A stretch of DNA of 64,000 nt from Saprospiraceae bacterium (GCA_016710235.1 JADJLG010000001.1:3337501-3401500), one strand, 5' to 3'. Shown: positions 28,325 to 39,200, numbered from the stretch's first letter. Notes: a model not told the origin generated them from the letters alone. Numbers and translations are program-made.

Positions 28325-31300
28325 ATGATTAGACTAAGCTTACTAAAAGCATTGAGGCGCCAGTTGAGTGGTGCTATTATGCTCATGCTAGTCATTTCAA
28401 GCACTGCGACATTAATTGCTTCCTCTTCCAGTCCGGAAGCCATGCGTGGACAACTTGCTTGTAATGACGACATTCAGATCAGTCTGGATGAAACATGTCT
28501 GGCTACGATCACGCCTGATATGGTCCTGGAAGGAACAGGATATAACTATGCAGACATGCTAGTGATCGCTCGCGACTGGGTGACTCGTGCGATTATTGAT
28601 GTAGATCCGGTTATGCCGGGTGTGCAAATCGGAGCTGCACAAATCGGTCGACACCTTGAACTGACTGTAAGAGAAATCTCTTCAGGCAATTCTTGTTGGG
28701 GACGTGCTTTCGTTGAAGACAAGCTTGCGCCAATATTTACGTCGTGCGCATTGAATGTAGAAATCAACTGTACGGATCCTACAAGTCCTGCATTTACAGG
28801 ATTACCTCTTGTAACTGAAAATTGTGGAACTTACACGTTGACTTATACAGACAAAGTTGACAAAGGATCTTGTGCATTAGGTTATGAAAAAATTATAACC
28901 AGGACATGGATTGCAACAGATTCTCATGGAAACAAATCCAGCTGTGTTCAAACGATCAGAATATTGTTGGGAGATATTTTTGTAGCTCCCGTGCCTCCTC
29001 ATTTTGATGTTGTAGGAAGAGAGACAGTATTCAAATTTTTTACAGGTCCGTTTGATCCTGCAAATTGGCAGGTTGGAAATGCAGGCCCCGGAGCAATAAA
29101 TGGAACCGTCAACTTTACCAATACCAACTCAAAGTTGACAATCATTGGTGCAGATGGTGTGGCGCCAGCTAAAATGGATACTACTTATGCTGCTATATTA
29201 TCGATTCCTTACTGTGGAACTATCACATTTGATTGGACTTCCATGATTAGAGGTGGAGCCGGCAATTTTCAAAATGATGAAGCCGGTTATGCTTTGAATG
29301 GCGTGTATACCTTCTTATCTACCCCTCCTGCCGGCATGTTTGCCTCAGGAACGTCATCGGTTGCAGTTCAACCAGGGGACGATTTTAGATTCTTTGTCAG
29401 GTCAAATAATATTGGCAGAGAAGACACATTTATGGTGACAAATTTCATTTTCAATGGTTGCAACCAAAATGCTTTATTATGTGAAAACAAAATCAACAAA
29501 TCTTTTGATCCTACACCACATTTTGTTGCTGCTCCATTATGTGTAGACGGTTATCTTTTAGATTCATTTGTATATAAATGTACTGGAGCCCGCGTACCTA
29601 GAATACTAGGATGGAACAGCATAGATGCCGGTATAAATGCGGGCAACCCAAATCCAGATCCGGTGTATTATCCATCTAATCCTGGATGTTGGCCTGCAGA
29701 TTCACTTGTCATGTGGAAAGGTACTGGCAGACCAACCGTATCAGGATGTTCCAACATTGCTGCCACTTACAAAGACATACGTATCGATATCGCAAAACCC
29801 GGATGTGATGCGGGTTCTGTTGGATGTTACAAAATCTTACGTCAGTGGATCATGCTAGACTGGTGCACAGGAGCTACCCGCTATTACGACCAGATCATTA
29901 AAGTAGTAGATGACAAAGGACCATCTATATTGTACCCTGATGATTATGAAGTTGGTACAGATATTTGGAAATGCGAAGGTAGATGGGAAGTTCCACCAGC
30001 CTGGATCACTGACAACTGTTCAAATGAAATCCACTACAGCATTAGAGTAGAGGATGGAACAGTCCTTGGTGACGAAAAAACAGGCTTTGTCGTGGTAAAT
30101 CTTCCTCTTGGTATCCAAAACGCTTATATCATAGCGGAAGATTGCTGCGGCAACATTACTGAGAAATTAGTAAGAATCAATGTTGTCGACAAAAATCCGC
30201 CTATCGCTGTATGTGATAAAACAACCGTAGTCACAATTACAGGAACTCAATCTCCAGGTTTAAACTTAGCTAAAATCAATGCAGAAACATTTGACGATGG
30301 TTCATTTGACAACTGCGCTGCTCATATATTCTTCAAAGCTATCCGAATGGATGAGCTCCAAGGTACGAACAATGGTTCTACTAAGGAATCCAAAGTTTGC
30401 AATAAGGCAAATGGAGATGATGATGTGAATGTGGATGGTTCACAAACATATTTCGATGACAACGTGAAGTTCTGCTGCGAAGATGTTAACAAAACTATCA
30501 GAGTGGTGTTCCGCGTTTTTGATGTTGATCCAGGTGTGGGTCCTGTACATCCATCAAGGATGAGCGGTTCAGGAATATTGGTTGGACACTTCAGCGACTG
30601 TATGGTTGAGGTAGAAGTCCAAGACAAATCCGTTCCTACAGTAGTAGCGCCACCGGATATCGTGGTAAGCTGCATGTATTGGTTCGATTTGACAAAATTG
30701 TCAGACCCTTCAGATCCGACGTTTGGTAAAGTTGTAAATGACGTAGCTTGGAGAAGCAAGGTTAAAACTACAGACGTAGTGTGTGATGCATATTGTAACA
30801 AAAACAATATCACCGGTTATCCGGGTTTTGTTAGTGGATTACCTCCACAATTGCAGCCCGCTCCAAATGTAGCTTGCAATTATTACAGAACATTATTCAA
30901 TCCAAGTCACCCAGACAATAAATATGATTTGGTTTGGGGATTTGACGGATACGTTTTGGCTTCATGCAATGTATCACCTGAAATTGTAGTTGAAGACAAA
31001 AGAGAATGTGGTCAAGGAAGAATTTTACGTACCGTTACAGCAAAAGGACCTAATAATATTATCGTTAAAGCAACTCAGACTATTTGGGTAGTCGATTGTG
31101 ATCCATTCTATGTATCTGACGACAAGTGCGATCCTGATGACGATATCGTATGGCCTGATTGTGACGGTGCTGGAACATCTGTATTTGGATGTGGTGCAAA
31201 CACTTCACCAGATATAATAGGAAGACCTGAAATAGCAAATAATGCAGACGACAATTGTGCATTAATTTCAATTGAACATGATGATGAAATATTTACAATA

Positions 31301-33373
31301 GAGCCTGATGCTTGTTATAAAATACTGAGAAAATGGACTGTTGTAGATTGGTGCCAATATGATCCTTCAAAAGGAGTCTATTCCGGAAGATGGGAGCATA
31401 CTCAAGTGATCAAAGTGAATGATAAAATCAAGCCAAATGTAACTTGTCATGTAGGTGCTTGTGAGCCTGCAGCGATCAATACTTTGGGAGTATGTGTAGG
31501 ACATATCAGTTTGAGAGCTACGGCATCAGATTCATGTACTCCAAGCGATTGGTTGTCATATGAATACAAAATTGATGCATTCAACGATGGAACCATTGAC
31601 TATACAGTTGGAAAACTGACTCAGGTAGCTTACTCCCGAGGAGATCGTCCTGCAGTTCGCAATAATCCAAATGCCGACAATGTAAATAATCCGTTTGATG
31701 CAAGTGGTATTTATCCAATTGGAATTCACAGAATCACTTGGTATGTTGAAGATGGATGTGGAAATATTGGAACTTGCTCTACATTATTTGAAATCAAAGA
31801 TTGCAAAGCTCCAACTCCATATTGCCTTACAGGTATCATTACAGTACCAATGCCTTCTACTGGCTGTATAGACATCTGGGCTAAAGATCTGGACGCAGGT
31901 AGTTATGATAACTGTACACCAAAATCAAGATTGAAATTCTATTTCAATAGTGATACATCCAAACCTAGCATCCGTATCTGCTGCGAAGATTTCGAAAAAG
32001 CAAACGCAAATGATGAATTGATAGTACCGGTAGAAGTATGGGTACAAGATTTGGAAGGAAACAGAGACTATTGTGCAACAAGTATTATCGTTCAAGACAA
32101 TCAAAATGTTTGTAAGAATACAAGTACAAACATTGCGAGAGTTACAGGAACATTGTTGACTGAAACAGGAGATAAAACAGCTCAATCTGAAACGATGTTG
32201 ATGATGAATGGCAATCATTTGAAGTCAAGGGTAACCGGAAATGACGGTGTGTTTACATTCTTGGATCTTGATATGTCACAGGCCTATACAGTTCAGCCTA
32301 CGAGAAATGATAATCCGATGAATGGTGTATCTACAATTGATATTGTGAAAATTCAAAAACACATATTAGGTATAGAAACAATAGCAACACCATACAGCTT
32401 GATCGCTGCCGACGTTAACTTAAGTGGTAATATTACTGCTTCAGATATTTCTGAAATCAGAAAATTGATCCTAGGAATTAACACGCAATTTGCGAAATCT
32501 CCATCTTGGACTTTTGTTCCAAAATCTTTTGTTTTCGTTGATCCGATCAATCCTTGGAAATACGACAACTTCATGTCTTTTGATTTGAAGAACGGAGATC
32601 GAGTTGTTGACTTTGTAGCGATTAAAATGGGTGATTTGAATGGAAGTGTAAAAGCAAGTCTAGGTACCGGAGGAATTGTACGCCACGCGTCAAAATTGAG
32701 CTTAGTGACTAATGACCAGAAAGTTGAAGCTGGCAAAACCATCGAAGTTCCATTTACTGCCCAGAATTTCAAAAACATCAATGGATATCAGTTTACGATA
32801 AACTTTGACCACCAAGCAATGCAATTGGATAAAATGATTCCGGGAACATTGGATTTAACCGATGCAAATTTTGGTTGGTCTCATGTTGCTAATGGCAAAT
32901 TGACCACTAGCTGGAATGATTCAAAAGCAGTAAGCTTGAATCCGAATGAGGTGTTGTTTACACTAGTATTCAACGTTAAATCAAATACGACTTTAGCAAA
33001 TGCTATAACCATTACAGGTGATATTACCTCAGCTGAATCTTATGACAGTGATCTAAATGAACAAGGAGTAGAATTGCTTATCAAAAATGGCTCTACTTTA
33101 ACCTCAAGCGAAGTATTTGAATTGTATCAAAACAATCCGAATCCATTCGCAAAAGAGACTACAGTAGGATTCAAATTGCCGGAGGCAACAGATGCGAAAT
33201 TGACATTGTACGATGTAACCGGAAAGATCATCCGTGTTTATGAATTGCAAGGTCAAAAAGGTATGAATACTGTGACGATTTCAAAATCAGAATTGAGTGG
33301 AGCAGGAATGTACTACTACCAGTTGGACGCTTCTCACTACACTGCAACAAAGAGGATGATCATCATAGAATAA
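28325..33373 (+). CDS. Giant secreted protein with dockerin-like and cohesin-like segments and type A T9SS sorting domain
   Basis: A 1682-residue exported protein. An N-terminal signal peptide (about 1-35) with a long hydrophobic core is followed by a cysteine-rich body of repeated Ig/HYR-like units. In these, phrases such as CYKILRQWIMLDWC and CYKILRKWTVVDWC, each followed by VVDDKGP or VNDKIKP, recur. About 1335-1385 is a dockerin-like pair of Ca-binding segments (STIDIVKIQKHILGI and DVNLSGNITASDISEIRKLI). About 1455-1590 resembles a cohesin fold (KTIEVPFTAQNFKNINGYQF). The last 85 residues are a type A T9SS domain (LYQNNPNPFAKETTVGFKLP to KRMIIIE). It is probably cell-surface or extracellular; its function is unknown. 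The ATG at 28325 directly precedes the basic n-region. Confidence 0.85.
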   Translation: MIRLSLLKALRRQLSGAIMLMLVISSTATLIASSSSPEAMRGQLACNDDIQISLDETCLATITPDMVLEGTGYNYADMLVIARDWVTRAIIDVDPVMPGVQIGAAQIGRHLELTVREISSGNSCWGRAFVEDKLAPIFTSCALNVEINCTDPTSPAFTGLPLVTENCGTYTLTYTDKVDKGSCALGYEKIITRTWIATDSHGNKSSCVQTIRILLGDIFVAPVPPHFDVVGRETVFKFFTGPFDPANWQVGNAGPGAINGTVNFTNTNSKLTIIGADGVAPAKMDTTYAAILSIPYCGTITFDWTSMIRGGAGNFQNDEAGYALNGVYTFLSTPPAGMFASGTSSVAVQPGDDFRFFVRSNNIGREDTFMVTNFIFNGCNQNALLCENKINKSFDPTPHFVAAPLCVDGYLLDSFVYKCTGARVPRILGWNSIDAGINAGNPNPDPVYYPSNPGCWPADSLVMWKGTGRPTVSGCSNIAATYKDIRIDIAKPGCDAGSVGCYKILRQWIMLDWCTGATRYYDQIIKVVDDKGPSILYPDDYEVGTDIWKCEGRWEVPPAWITDNCSNEIHYSIRVEDGTVLGDEKTGFVVVNLPLGIQNAYIIAEDCCGNITEKLVRINVVDKNPPIAVCDKTTVVTITGTQSPGLNLAKINAETFDDGSFDNCAAHIFFKAIRMDELQGTNNGSTKESKVCNKANGDDDVNVDGSQTYFDDNVKFCCEDVNKTIRVVFRVFDVDPGVGPVHPSRMSGSGILVGHFSDCMVEVEVQDKSVPTVVAPPDIVVSCMYWFDLTKLSDPSDPTFGKVVNDVAWRSKVKTTDVVCDAYCNKNNITGYPGFVSGLPPQLQPAPNVACNYYRTLFNPSHPDNKYDLVWGFDGYVLASCNVSPEIVVEDKRECGQGRILRTVTAKGPNNIIVKATQTIWVVDCDPFYVSDDKCDPDDDIVWPDCDGAGTSVFGCGANTSPDIIGRPEIANNADDNCALISIEHDDEIFTIEPDACYKILRKWTVVDWCQYDPSKGVYSGRWEHTQVIKVNDKIKPNVTCHVGACEPAAINTLGVCVGHISLRATASDSCTPSDWLSYEYKIDAFNDGTIDYTVGKLTQVAYSRGDRPAVRNNPNADNVNNPFDASGIYPIGIHRITWYVEDGCGNIGTCSTLFEIKDCKAPTPYCLTGIITVPMPSTGCIDIWAKDLDAGSYDNCTPKSRLKFYFNSDTSKPSIRICCEDFEKANANDELIVPVEVWVQDLEGNRDYCATSIIVQDNQNVCKNTSTNIARVTGTLLTETGDKTAQSETMLMMNGNHLKSRVTGNDGVFTFLDLDMSQAYTVQPTRNDNPMNGVSTIDIVKIQKHILGIETIATPYSLIAADVNLSGNITASDISEIRKLILGINTQFAKSPSWTFVPKSFVFVDPINPWKYDNFMSFDLKNGDRVVDFVAIKMGDLNGSVKASLGTGGIVRHASKLSLVTNDQKVEAGKTIEVPFTAQNFKNINGYQFTINFDHQAMQLDKMIPGTLDLTDANFGWSHVANGKLTTSWNDSKAVSLNPNEVLFTLVFNVKSNTTLANAITITGDITSAESYDSDLNEQGVELLIKNGSTLTSSEVFELYQNNPNPFAKETTVGFKLPEATDAKLTLYDVTGKIIRVYELQGQKGMNTVTISKSELSGAGMYYYQLDASHYTATKRMIIIE

Positions 33374-33434
33374 GCAAAACTGTTACCCCTCAGCGGACTT
33401 TTTCGTTCGAACAGTTTAGATGTACGTATAGTAA

Positions 33435-33472
33435 GAAAAGCCCTTCGCGAAAGCGAGGGCTTTTCTTTTTTT
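33435..33472 (+). terminator. Intrinsic terminator after the giant secreted protein
   Basis: A strong stem, GAAAAGCCC plus TCGC against GCGA plus GGGCTTTTC with one bulged T and a GAAA loop, is followed by a seven-T run. It ends inside the -33 element of the next gene. Confidence 0.9.
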
Positions 33473-33500
33473 GTCAACAGAGATAATCGTTCTACTTTTG
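33470..33500 (+). promoter_or_regulatory. Promoter of the LptF/LptG permease gene
   Basis: TTTG (33470-33473) and TACTTTTG (33493-33500) are 19 bases apart, a full consensus match. The -33 element uses the last T residues of the preceding terminator. The ATG lies at 33509, so the leader would be only a few bases. Confidence 0.65.
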
Positions 33501-33508
33501 GGGCCACA

Positions 33509-34990
33509 ATGATTTGGAAAAAACTGGATATGATGTTGGTAAAAGGGTTCATTCCCCCTTTTATTTTATCCTTTCTGATAGCCATGTTTGTCTTGGTGAT
33601 GCAAACACTTTGGCTTTATATTGATGACATCATCGGCAAAGGTGCGGGATTTTGGATCATTGTTGAGTTTTTACTTTACCTCTCATTTTCCATGATTCCA
33701 TGGGCTTTACCCATAGGAGTTTTACTTGCAGGGGTTTTCCAATTTGGAAATTTAGGTGAAAGATATGAGCTCTCCAGCATGAAGTCAGCTGGGATTTCCC
33801 TTCTTAGAATTATGCGCCCTCTTATACTTTTTGCAGCGTTGGTGACTATTTTTTCGTTTTTATGTTCAGAATATCTTATACCTCGAAGCAATCTTCAGTT
33901 TCTCTCCAGACTTCATGATTTAAAAAAACAAAAGCCTACACTGAGCTTGCAAGAAGGCGTATTCAACGAAGATTTTTATGGATACGTCATCCGGATAGGA
34001 AAGAAAGCTTCCAATGGTAAGGACATATCAGATATTCTGATCTATGACCACAGTAGTCAAGACGCTACCGGAGAGCGCACATTCATCTCTGCTTCAGAAG
34101 GCAGCATGTATATTACGAGGAAAAACAAATTCCTCGTGATGAAGTTGGAAAACGGTGCTATATATCAACAGCCTGCAGGAGGAAGTAGTCAACGAAATCA
34201 AGAAGCATTCATAAGGACACAGTTTGCCACACTATACAAAGTTTTTGACCTGAAGGAATTCAATCTTGATCGGACTGATGAAGAACTCTTCAAGGGAAAC
34301 CAGAAAATGAAAAATAGTGTTCAGCTCAGGCGCGATATAGATTCTTTGAATAACGAATTGGGAAAAAACCTAAGCCCAATAGTGGGTCATTTTGTTTTGA
34401 GTAAAATCAGTAAAAATGACAAAAAAGAAGTCAGAGATACGAGCAAAACCCGATCCAGGGTACAACAATTGAGCGACGAATTTGTGAGAAATCAATCTGA
34501 CACAGCACTTTTGAAAAAATTGACTTCACAATGGCAATCCCGACCTGATTCCATCATGAAATCCATGTCAGAAGCTGCGTTGTCTAATCTGAATGATCTA
34601 AAGTCAAGAAAAAATGCTTATGATACTAACCTCAAATCCATCAATCAGAAAAAAGCGAAATACATATTTGAGTTGTATACCAAATATTCATATGCCTTCG
34701 TCTGTCTGCTTTTCATTTTTGTCGGGGCACCATTAGGAGCCATAGTCAGAAAGGGAGGTTATGGTTACCCACTACTGCTTTGCATCGTCGTTTTTGTAGT
34801 ATTTATTTTAATGAACACTTTATGCAAAAGGCTTTCTGAAGCGCTGACCATTGATGCCTTACTTGCCGCCTGGATACCTTGTCTGGTGATGCTGCCTCCA
34901 GGCATTTTATTGACATGGTCAGCAGTTCGTGATCGAAATATTTGGCGCGATTTGAGACTTTGGATAAAGTCAAAGCTTTCAAAATCCTAA
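33509..34990 (+). CDS. LptF/LptG-family lipopolysaccharide export permease
   Basis: A 493-residue inner-membrane protein of the YjgP/YjgQ family, which forms the transmembrane part of the LptB2FG ABC exporter pulling lipopolysaccharide out of the inner membrane. Three hydrophobic helices lie in the N-terminal part (about 15-40, 50-85 and 100-125), a large periplasmic beta-jellyroll-like region in the middle, and three helices at the C-terminus (about 390-470; FVCLLFIFVGAPLGAIVRKGG is the family signature). The middle part is longer and more charged than in enterobacteria, with a coiled-coil-like stretch at about 270-385, as often in Bacteroidota. Whether it is LptF or LptG cannot be told. Confidence 0.9.
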   Translation: MIWKKLDMMLVKGFIPPFILSFLIAMFVLVMQTLWLYIDDIIGKGAGFWIIVEFLLYLSFSMIPWALPIGVLLAGVFQFGNLGERYELSSMKSAGISLLRIMRPLILFAALVTIFSFLCSEYLIPRSNLQFLSRLHDLKKQKPTLSLQEGVFNEDFYGYVIRIGKKASNGKDISDILIYDHSSQDATGERTFISASEGSMYITRKNKFLVMKLENGAIYQQPAGGSSQRNQEAFIRTQFATLYKVFDLKEFNLDRTDEELFKGNQKMKNSVQLRRDIDSLNNELGKNLSPIVGHFVLSKISKNDKKEVRDTSKTRSRVQQLSDEFVRNQSDTALLKKLTSQWQSRPDSIMKSMSEAALSNLNDLKSRKNAYDTNLKSINQKKAKYIFELYTKYSYAFVCLLFIFVGAPLGAIVRKGGYGYPLLLCIVVFVVFILMNTLCKRLSEALTIDALLAAWIPCLVMLPPGILLTWSAVRDRNIWRDLRLWIKSKLSKS

Positions 34991-35076
34991 GATTTTTTAA
35001 TGAGCACGGTATAATGCTACCTTGTATACACCAAATTTTCTTGTTGAAATTGGGTTTAAGCGAACATTTTTTGAAC

Positions 35077-35107
35077 AAAAAAAAAAAGCTCGTGACATTA
35101 CACGAGC
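35077..35107 (-). terminator. Minus-strand intrinsic terminator
   Basis: Read on the minus strand, GCTCGTG and CACGAGC form a perfect 7-bp stem with a 6-base loop, followed by eleven T residues (A-run 35077-35087 on plus). The nearest minus-strand gene upstream is the pseudouridine synthase ending at 35559. Confidence 0.8.
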
Positions 35108-35431
35108 AAAAACGAATATACATTTAATAACCAAAACTTACACAGTACAAATATAATACATATTATAATTATATGCTATATATAATTAATTAATTTTTAA
35201 TTGATTTTAAATTATAAATATACATAAATTATATTTATTTGTATATCTACATATTATAAATACATTTTATTTATATAAATAAAATGTAAATTGATAATTG
35301 ATTAAGGTGCGGAGAAAGATATCAGGACACGTATCAAAAAAGCAATTCAATGGAATTTACCATCGTGATAGATCGCATTTTATCAATAATAAATCATGCA
35401 AAAGATGCAGAATATGTCTTCAAAGTTTACT

Positions 35432-35439
35432 TACCTTTG
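35432..35439 (+). promoter_or_regulatory. Putative -7 element of tRNA-Ser(TGA)
   Basis: TACCTTTG followed by C matches TAnnTTTG and ends 10 bases before the tRNA. No clear -33 element is seen. Confidence 0.5.
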
Positions 35440-35449
35440 CACTTCTGTC

Positions 35450-35534
35450 GGAGGAATGGCAGAGTGGTTGAACGCGGCGGTCTTGAAAACCGTTGACTGT
35501 AACAGGTCCGGGGGTTCGAATCCCTCTTCCTCCG
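35450..35534 (+). tRNA. tRNA-Ser (anticodon TGA)
   Basis: An 85-base class II tRNA: acceptor GGAGGAA/TTCCTCC, anticodon arm CGGTCTTGAAAACCG giving TGA, variable arm, T arm GGGGGTTCGAATCCCTC, discriminator G. It is the third serine isoacceptor in the window. No CCA is encoded. Confidence 0.95.
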
Positions 35535-35558
35535 CTTCCTTTAAATTTAGTTTTGACT

Positions 35559-36245
35559 TCACTGCTTGAGGTAATCCTTGATCCAATCAATTTGGTCAAG
35601 TCGAACATTTATTGCTGTTTCACTCGGTGATAAATTGACTTCAATTGAATTACATACAAGTCCAATTTTTACAGTTTCACTGTAGCTTTTAGATCCATAC
35701 AAAACATCATTCCATATAGGCAAGCCCAAAAAGGCCATCTGAGCTCTGATTTGATGATAACGACCTGTTCCGATATTCACTTCTATTTCTGTCCATTCAT
35801 CAAGAACTTTTGCTTTGACTTTGTATTGCAGATCAGCTTGCTTGTAAAATTTATCTACTTTCCGATTTGTTATAATAGACTTGAACTTTCCGGAATCCTT
35901 CTTCAAATAATGTTTGAACTTCAAGTCTTGATCGGCAGGGAGCGATCCCAAAACCAATGCGCGATAAGTTTTCCTGATCTGGTGGGTTTCTAATAAATTC
36001 TGCAAACGGGCAGCCATGGTTTTACGCAATGCAAGCAATACTAACCCACCGACTGGCCGGTCTAATCTGGTGACTGGAATGATTCGTGCATTTTGGTTCC
36101 ATTTGTTGTGCGTCTTCAGATACTGCTCGACCATTTCCAACAGATTTGTGTGTGAATTTTTATCAGGCTCTGTTTGAAGACCGTGCGGCTTATTTACTAC
36201 TATCCAATGTCTTTCTTCGGCTAATACCTCGAGTGAATTTTCCAA
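35559..36245 (-). CDS. RluA-family pseudouridine synthase
   Basis: A 228-residue enzyme that converts uridine to pseudouridine in RNA. The RluA signature appears as PVTRLDRPVGGLVLLAL (catalytic Asp in RLD), preceded by VVNKPHGLQTEPD. Later YHQIRAQMAFLGLPIWND matches the conserved HQIR motif. There is no S4 domain and the protein is short, typical of the compact members whose RNA target cannot be told by sequence. It starts 16 bases after the PKD-repeat gene ends on the same strand. Its transcript may run to the terminator at 35077-35107, past the opposing tRNA. Confidence 0.9.
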   Translation of the reverse strand: MENSLEVLAEERHWIVVNKPHGLQTEPDKNSHTNLLEMVEQYLKTHNKWNQNARIIPVTRLDRPVGGLVLLALRKTMAARLQNLLETHQIRKTYRALVLGSLPADQDLKFKHYLKKDSGKFKSIITNRKVDKFYKQADLQYKVKAKVLDEWTEIEVNIGTGRYHQIRAQMAFLGLPIWNDVLYGSKSYSETVKIGLVCNSIEVNLSPSETAINVRLDQIDWIKDYLKQ

Positions 36246-36261
36246 TTTTTATCCCAAATTT

Positions 36262-39200
36262 TTATCTGAAAAGTGTCATGTCTCCGCTAAAAATTTCTGT
36301 CGTTTCGTCTTTCCATCGCAGCTTCAGTACATATACATATACTCCCGTAGATGCATTTTCTCCTCGCCAGACTCCATTCCAACCTTGTGTATTATCTTCC
36401 GGTGGTATGTTCTCTCTAAAATACACCAATTCTCCCCATCTGTCATATATTGAAAATTCACTGATTTCAGATGCCGCCGACGGAGTGATACTTGGAAAAA
36501 AATACTCATTTATTCCATCTCCATTCGGACTAAATGCATTTGGTAACCAAACTCCTCTTTCCGCTTTTACAAATCTGATCTCTGCTCGTGCTTCACATCC
36601 TCTTTTATCGACATAGCTTATTGTATAACTCTGTTCCCTGCTAAAGTTTTTTAATGTCGGATATGGACAATCCCCACAACTCAAACCTTCCGCCGGGGTC
36701 CACCTTACCCAAGCTATAGAATCATCAGGTACTGAGTAGTCGGGTACTATATCATAATCTGATCCCAACTGCAATGTGACCTCTACTGGTAATTCTACTG
36801 ATATGGCTTGTGGCTCTACTATCTTGAACTTCTCTACCCAATCACAGCCATTCGCATCAATGATACGAATCTCATGATCTCCCGAATTGACTTGAAATGG
36901 AAATATCCCGTCCGTCTCTCTTTGATCCACATAATATCTGTACGGAGCCTCTCCTCCTTCCGCTCCGACTATTTGGATGGCTCCCTGGTCTCCAGGACAA
37001 TTGGGTTGGATCAATGTATGTAATGAAGCTGTTGGCACATTGGTATTTTTAATGATCTTGACTGTATCTGTTGTTTCGCACCCATTTGTCAATGAGCTGA
37101 TCCTTAACACATAGGTTCCCTCTTTTTGAGCTGTGACTTGGAGTGAATTTACATCTCCTTCAATCACACCATCCTGCGTAGTCCACTCAACCTCAGTTCC
37201 AGGGTCAGCATTGCCATTGAGATGCACTTCTGACACGCTACAAGTCAATTGACCATCACTTCCTGCTGTGCCCTTTGGTGGAGTCTTGTCTTCTGTTACT
37301 AACACACTGTCCACTACACTACAGTCATTGTCCAGATTGGTAAACCGATAATAATAATACCCTGCTTTGTCTACCCTTACTGTATCTTCCAGAGGGGAGC
37401 CCACGAAATTCCCAAGCACTGTGTACCATGCTTTTGAATTGGCGCTTCCCTGTTGATTGACTGTGGCTGTGAGGACAACAGTAGTTCTCAAACATGTTAT
37501 GCTCAATACTTGATCCAATCTCAGTTGTGGTACGTTCAAATCCGGTTTAACTGTAAAACTTGTCTCTGCCGTACAGCCATTCCTCTGGTCTTCTACCACT
37601 AATTTATATGTACCATAATTTTCAATCAATAAATCTGCCCGGTCGCCTTGCCCTGTAAATTTTCCATCGGTCGTAGACCATTTGTAATTGAGCTGATGAC
37701 TGCCCATCGATGTTAACCCTGAAAGGCTCAATGCCGATGTTTTACAGTTCCAGATCGTGTCTCCTTTTATTGATGCTAAGGGAGATACTGTATCCTGACT
37801 GACCGTTGTTTGAACTCGTGTTGTACATCCATTGAACAAATCAACTATAAATAACTCATATAATCCAGGCTCTGTAACAGTCGCATTTAAACTCGTATCA
37901 TTCATAATTGGATGATTCTGCGATGAAAACCAATTATATTTCATTGGATGTCCAGCCGGATTGAAAGCACTGCCCCGCAGACCTACAGTTTGTAACTTAC
38001 AGTTCAATGTATCACTGACCGAAGCTGTCCCTGTCGGTGCATTCCTGTCTGGAACAATAGTCACCATACTCGATGATTCGCAACCATTAATTGTATCCCT
38101 CACCGTAAGCATGTATGTGCCCGCAGATCCGATGGTCAGTTTCATTGAAGTTTGACCTGAGAGGATGCTACCATCTACTGTACTCCAGCTCATCAGTATT
38201 CCCGGGCCTGAATCTGATCCGGCTCCATCCAGAACAAGTGAATTATCGTTGCACGCAAATACTGTATCATTGGCTGTAATAAGGGATCTGGGTACTTTCC
38301 TGTTTTCGTCAACATAGACTGAATCAATAGACTCACAGTGATTGCTCGTATCAAGTACTTTCAGGTAATACCAACCTTTCACATTTACATCAGGTTGCAG
38401 CTGATTGGATGGCAATATGCTATTGCCGGAACTATCTCTCCAATCGAATGTAATCGAATTCGACGGCCCAACTATTCCGGATAAATTGACCGTACTGTCT
38501 TTGCATGTGAGTACTCTATCGGGGCCAGCGTCCACCATTGGAATGGAGCGAATATCCCTAACGTCAAAACTCATCGTATCCTGACAATAATTGTCAATAT
38601 TTGAAACAGTCAAAATAAACCTACCTGCACTTGTGGTTTTGATCAAAGCTAAAGTGTCGCCAGAAACCAATTGGCCTGATGGCAAGGTCCATGAATAATT
38701 CAGGCTCTGAGTTTTCGGACTCACGTTGGGAAAAAGCGTAACTTCTTCATTTATACAATCTATCGTGAGATTTCCATTCCAGATGATATTACTGGTTGTA
38801 GTATCGATTTGTACATCCCAATCGCTGCTGTCACTACAGTTATTTGCTTTATCCTGAATAATCAGCCTGAATTTGCCCGATTGGCCTGAGAGCAATTCGG
38901 TTTCATCGAATACGACCGAGTTGTCAGGCAAAATCCATGTGTAAAAATATCTTGAAGTGTCTTGCTGCTGTGAGAGTAACCGTACTGATTTCGTTTTACA
39001 GTTGATCAGAGTGTCGCCTTGTATAACGCTGTGTGGCAGAGTCGTGTCACTCTTCACATCGATATCCTTATAAAACTCGCATCCACTGCTCAGATCAGTG
39101 ACAGTGACAGAATACCTTCCTGCGTTGATTACTTTGGCTGTATCTGTATTTTGTCCTCCTACGATTTCTTTGGTCGGGCCCCATTTGTATGAATATAAGC

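Larger units (their letters stand above)
34991..35449. other. 459-bp AT-rich intergenic region
   Basis: Contains a minus-strand terminator hairpin (35077-35107), then a stretch from about 35108 to 35310 with almost no G or C, and a -7 box before tRNA-Ser(TGA). No coding sequence is supported. Confidence 0.7.

Noticed and set aside
30322..30813. 163-codon minus-strand frame inside the giant secreted protein
   Set aside because: Antisense shadow rich in Ser and Thr; the opposite frame has clear domain structure.
36086..36616. 176-codon plus-strand frame opposite the pseudouridine synthase and PKD gene
   Set aside because: Antisense to two well-supported genes, with no family features.
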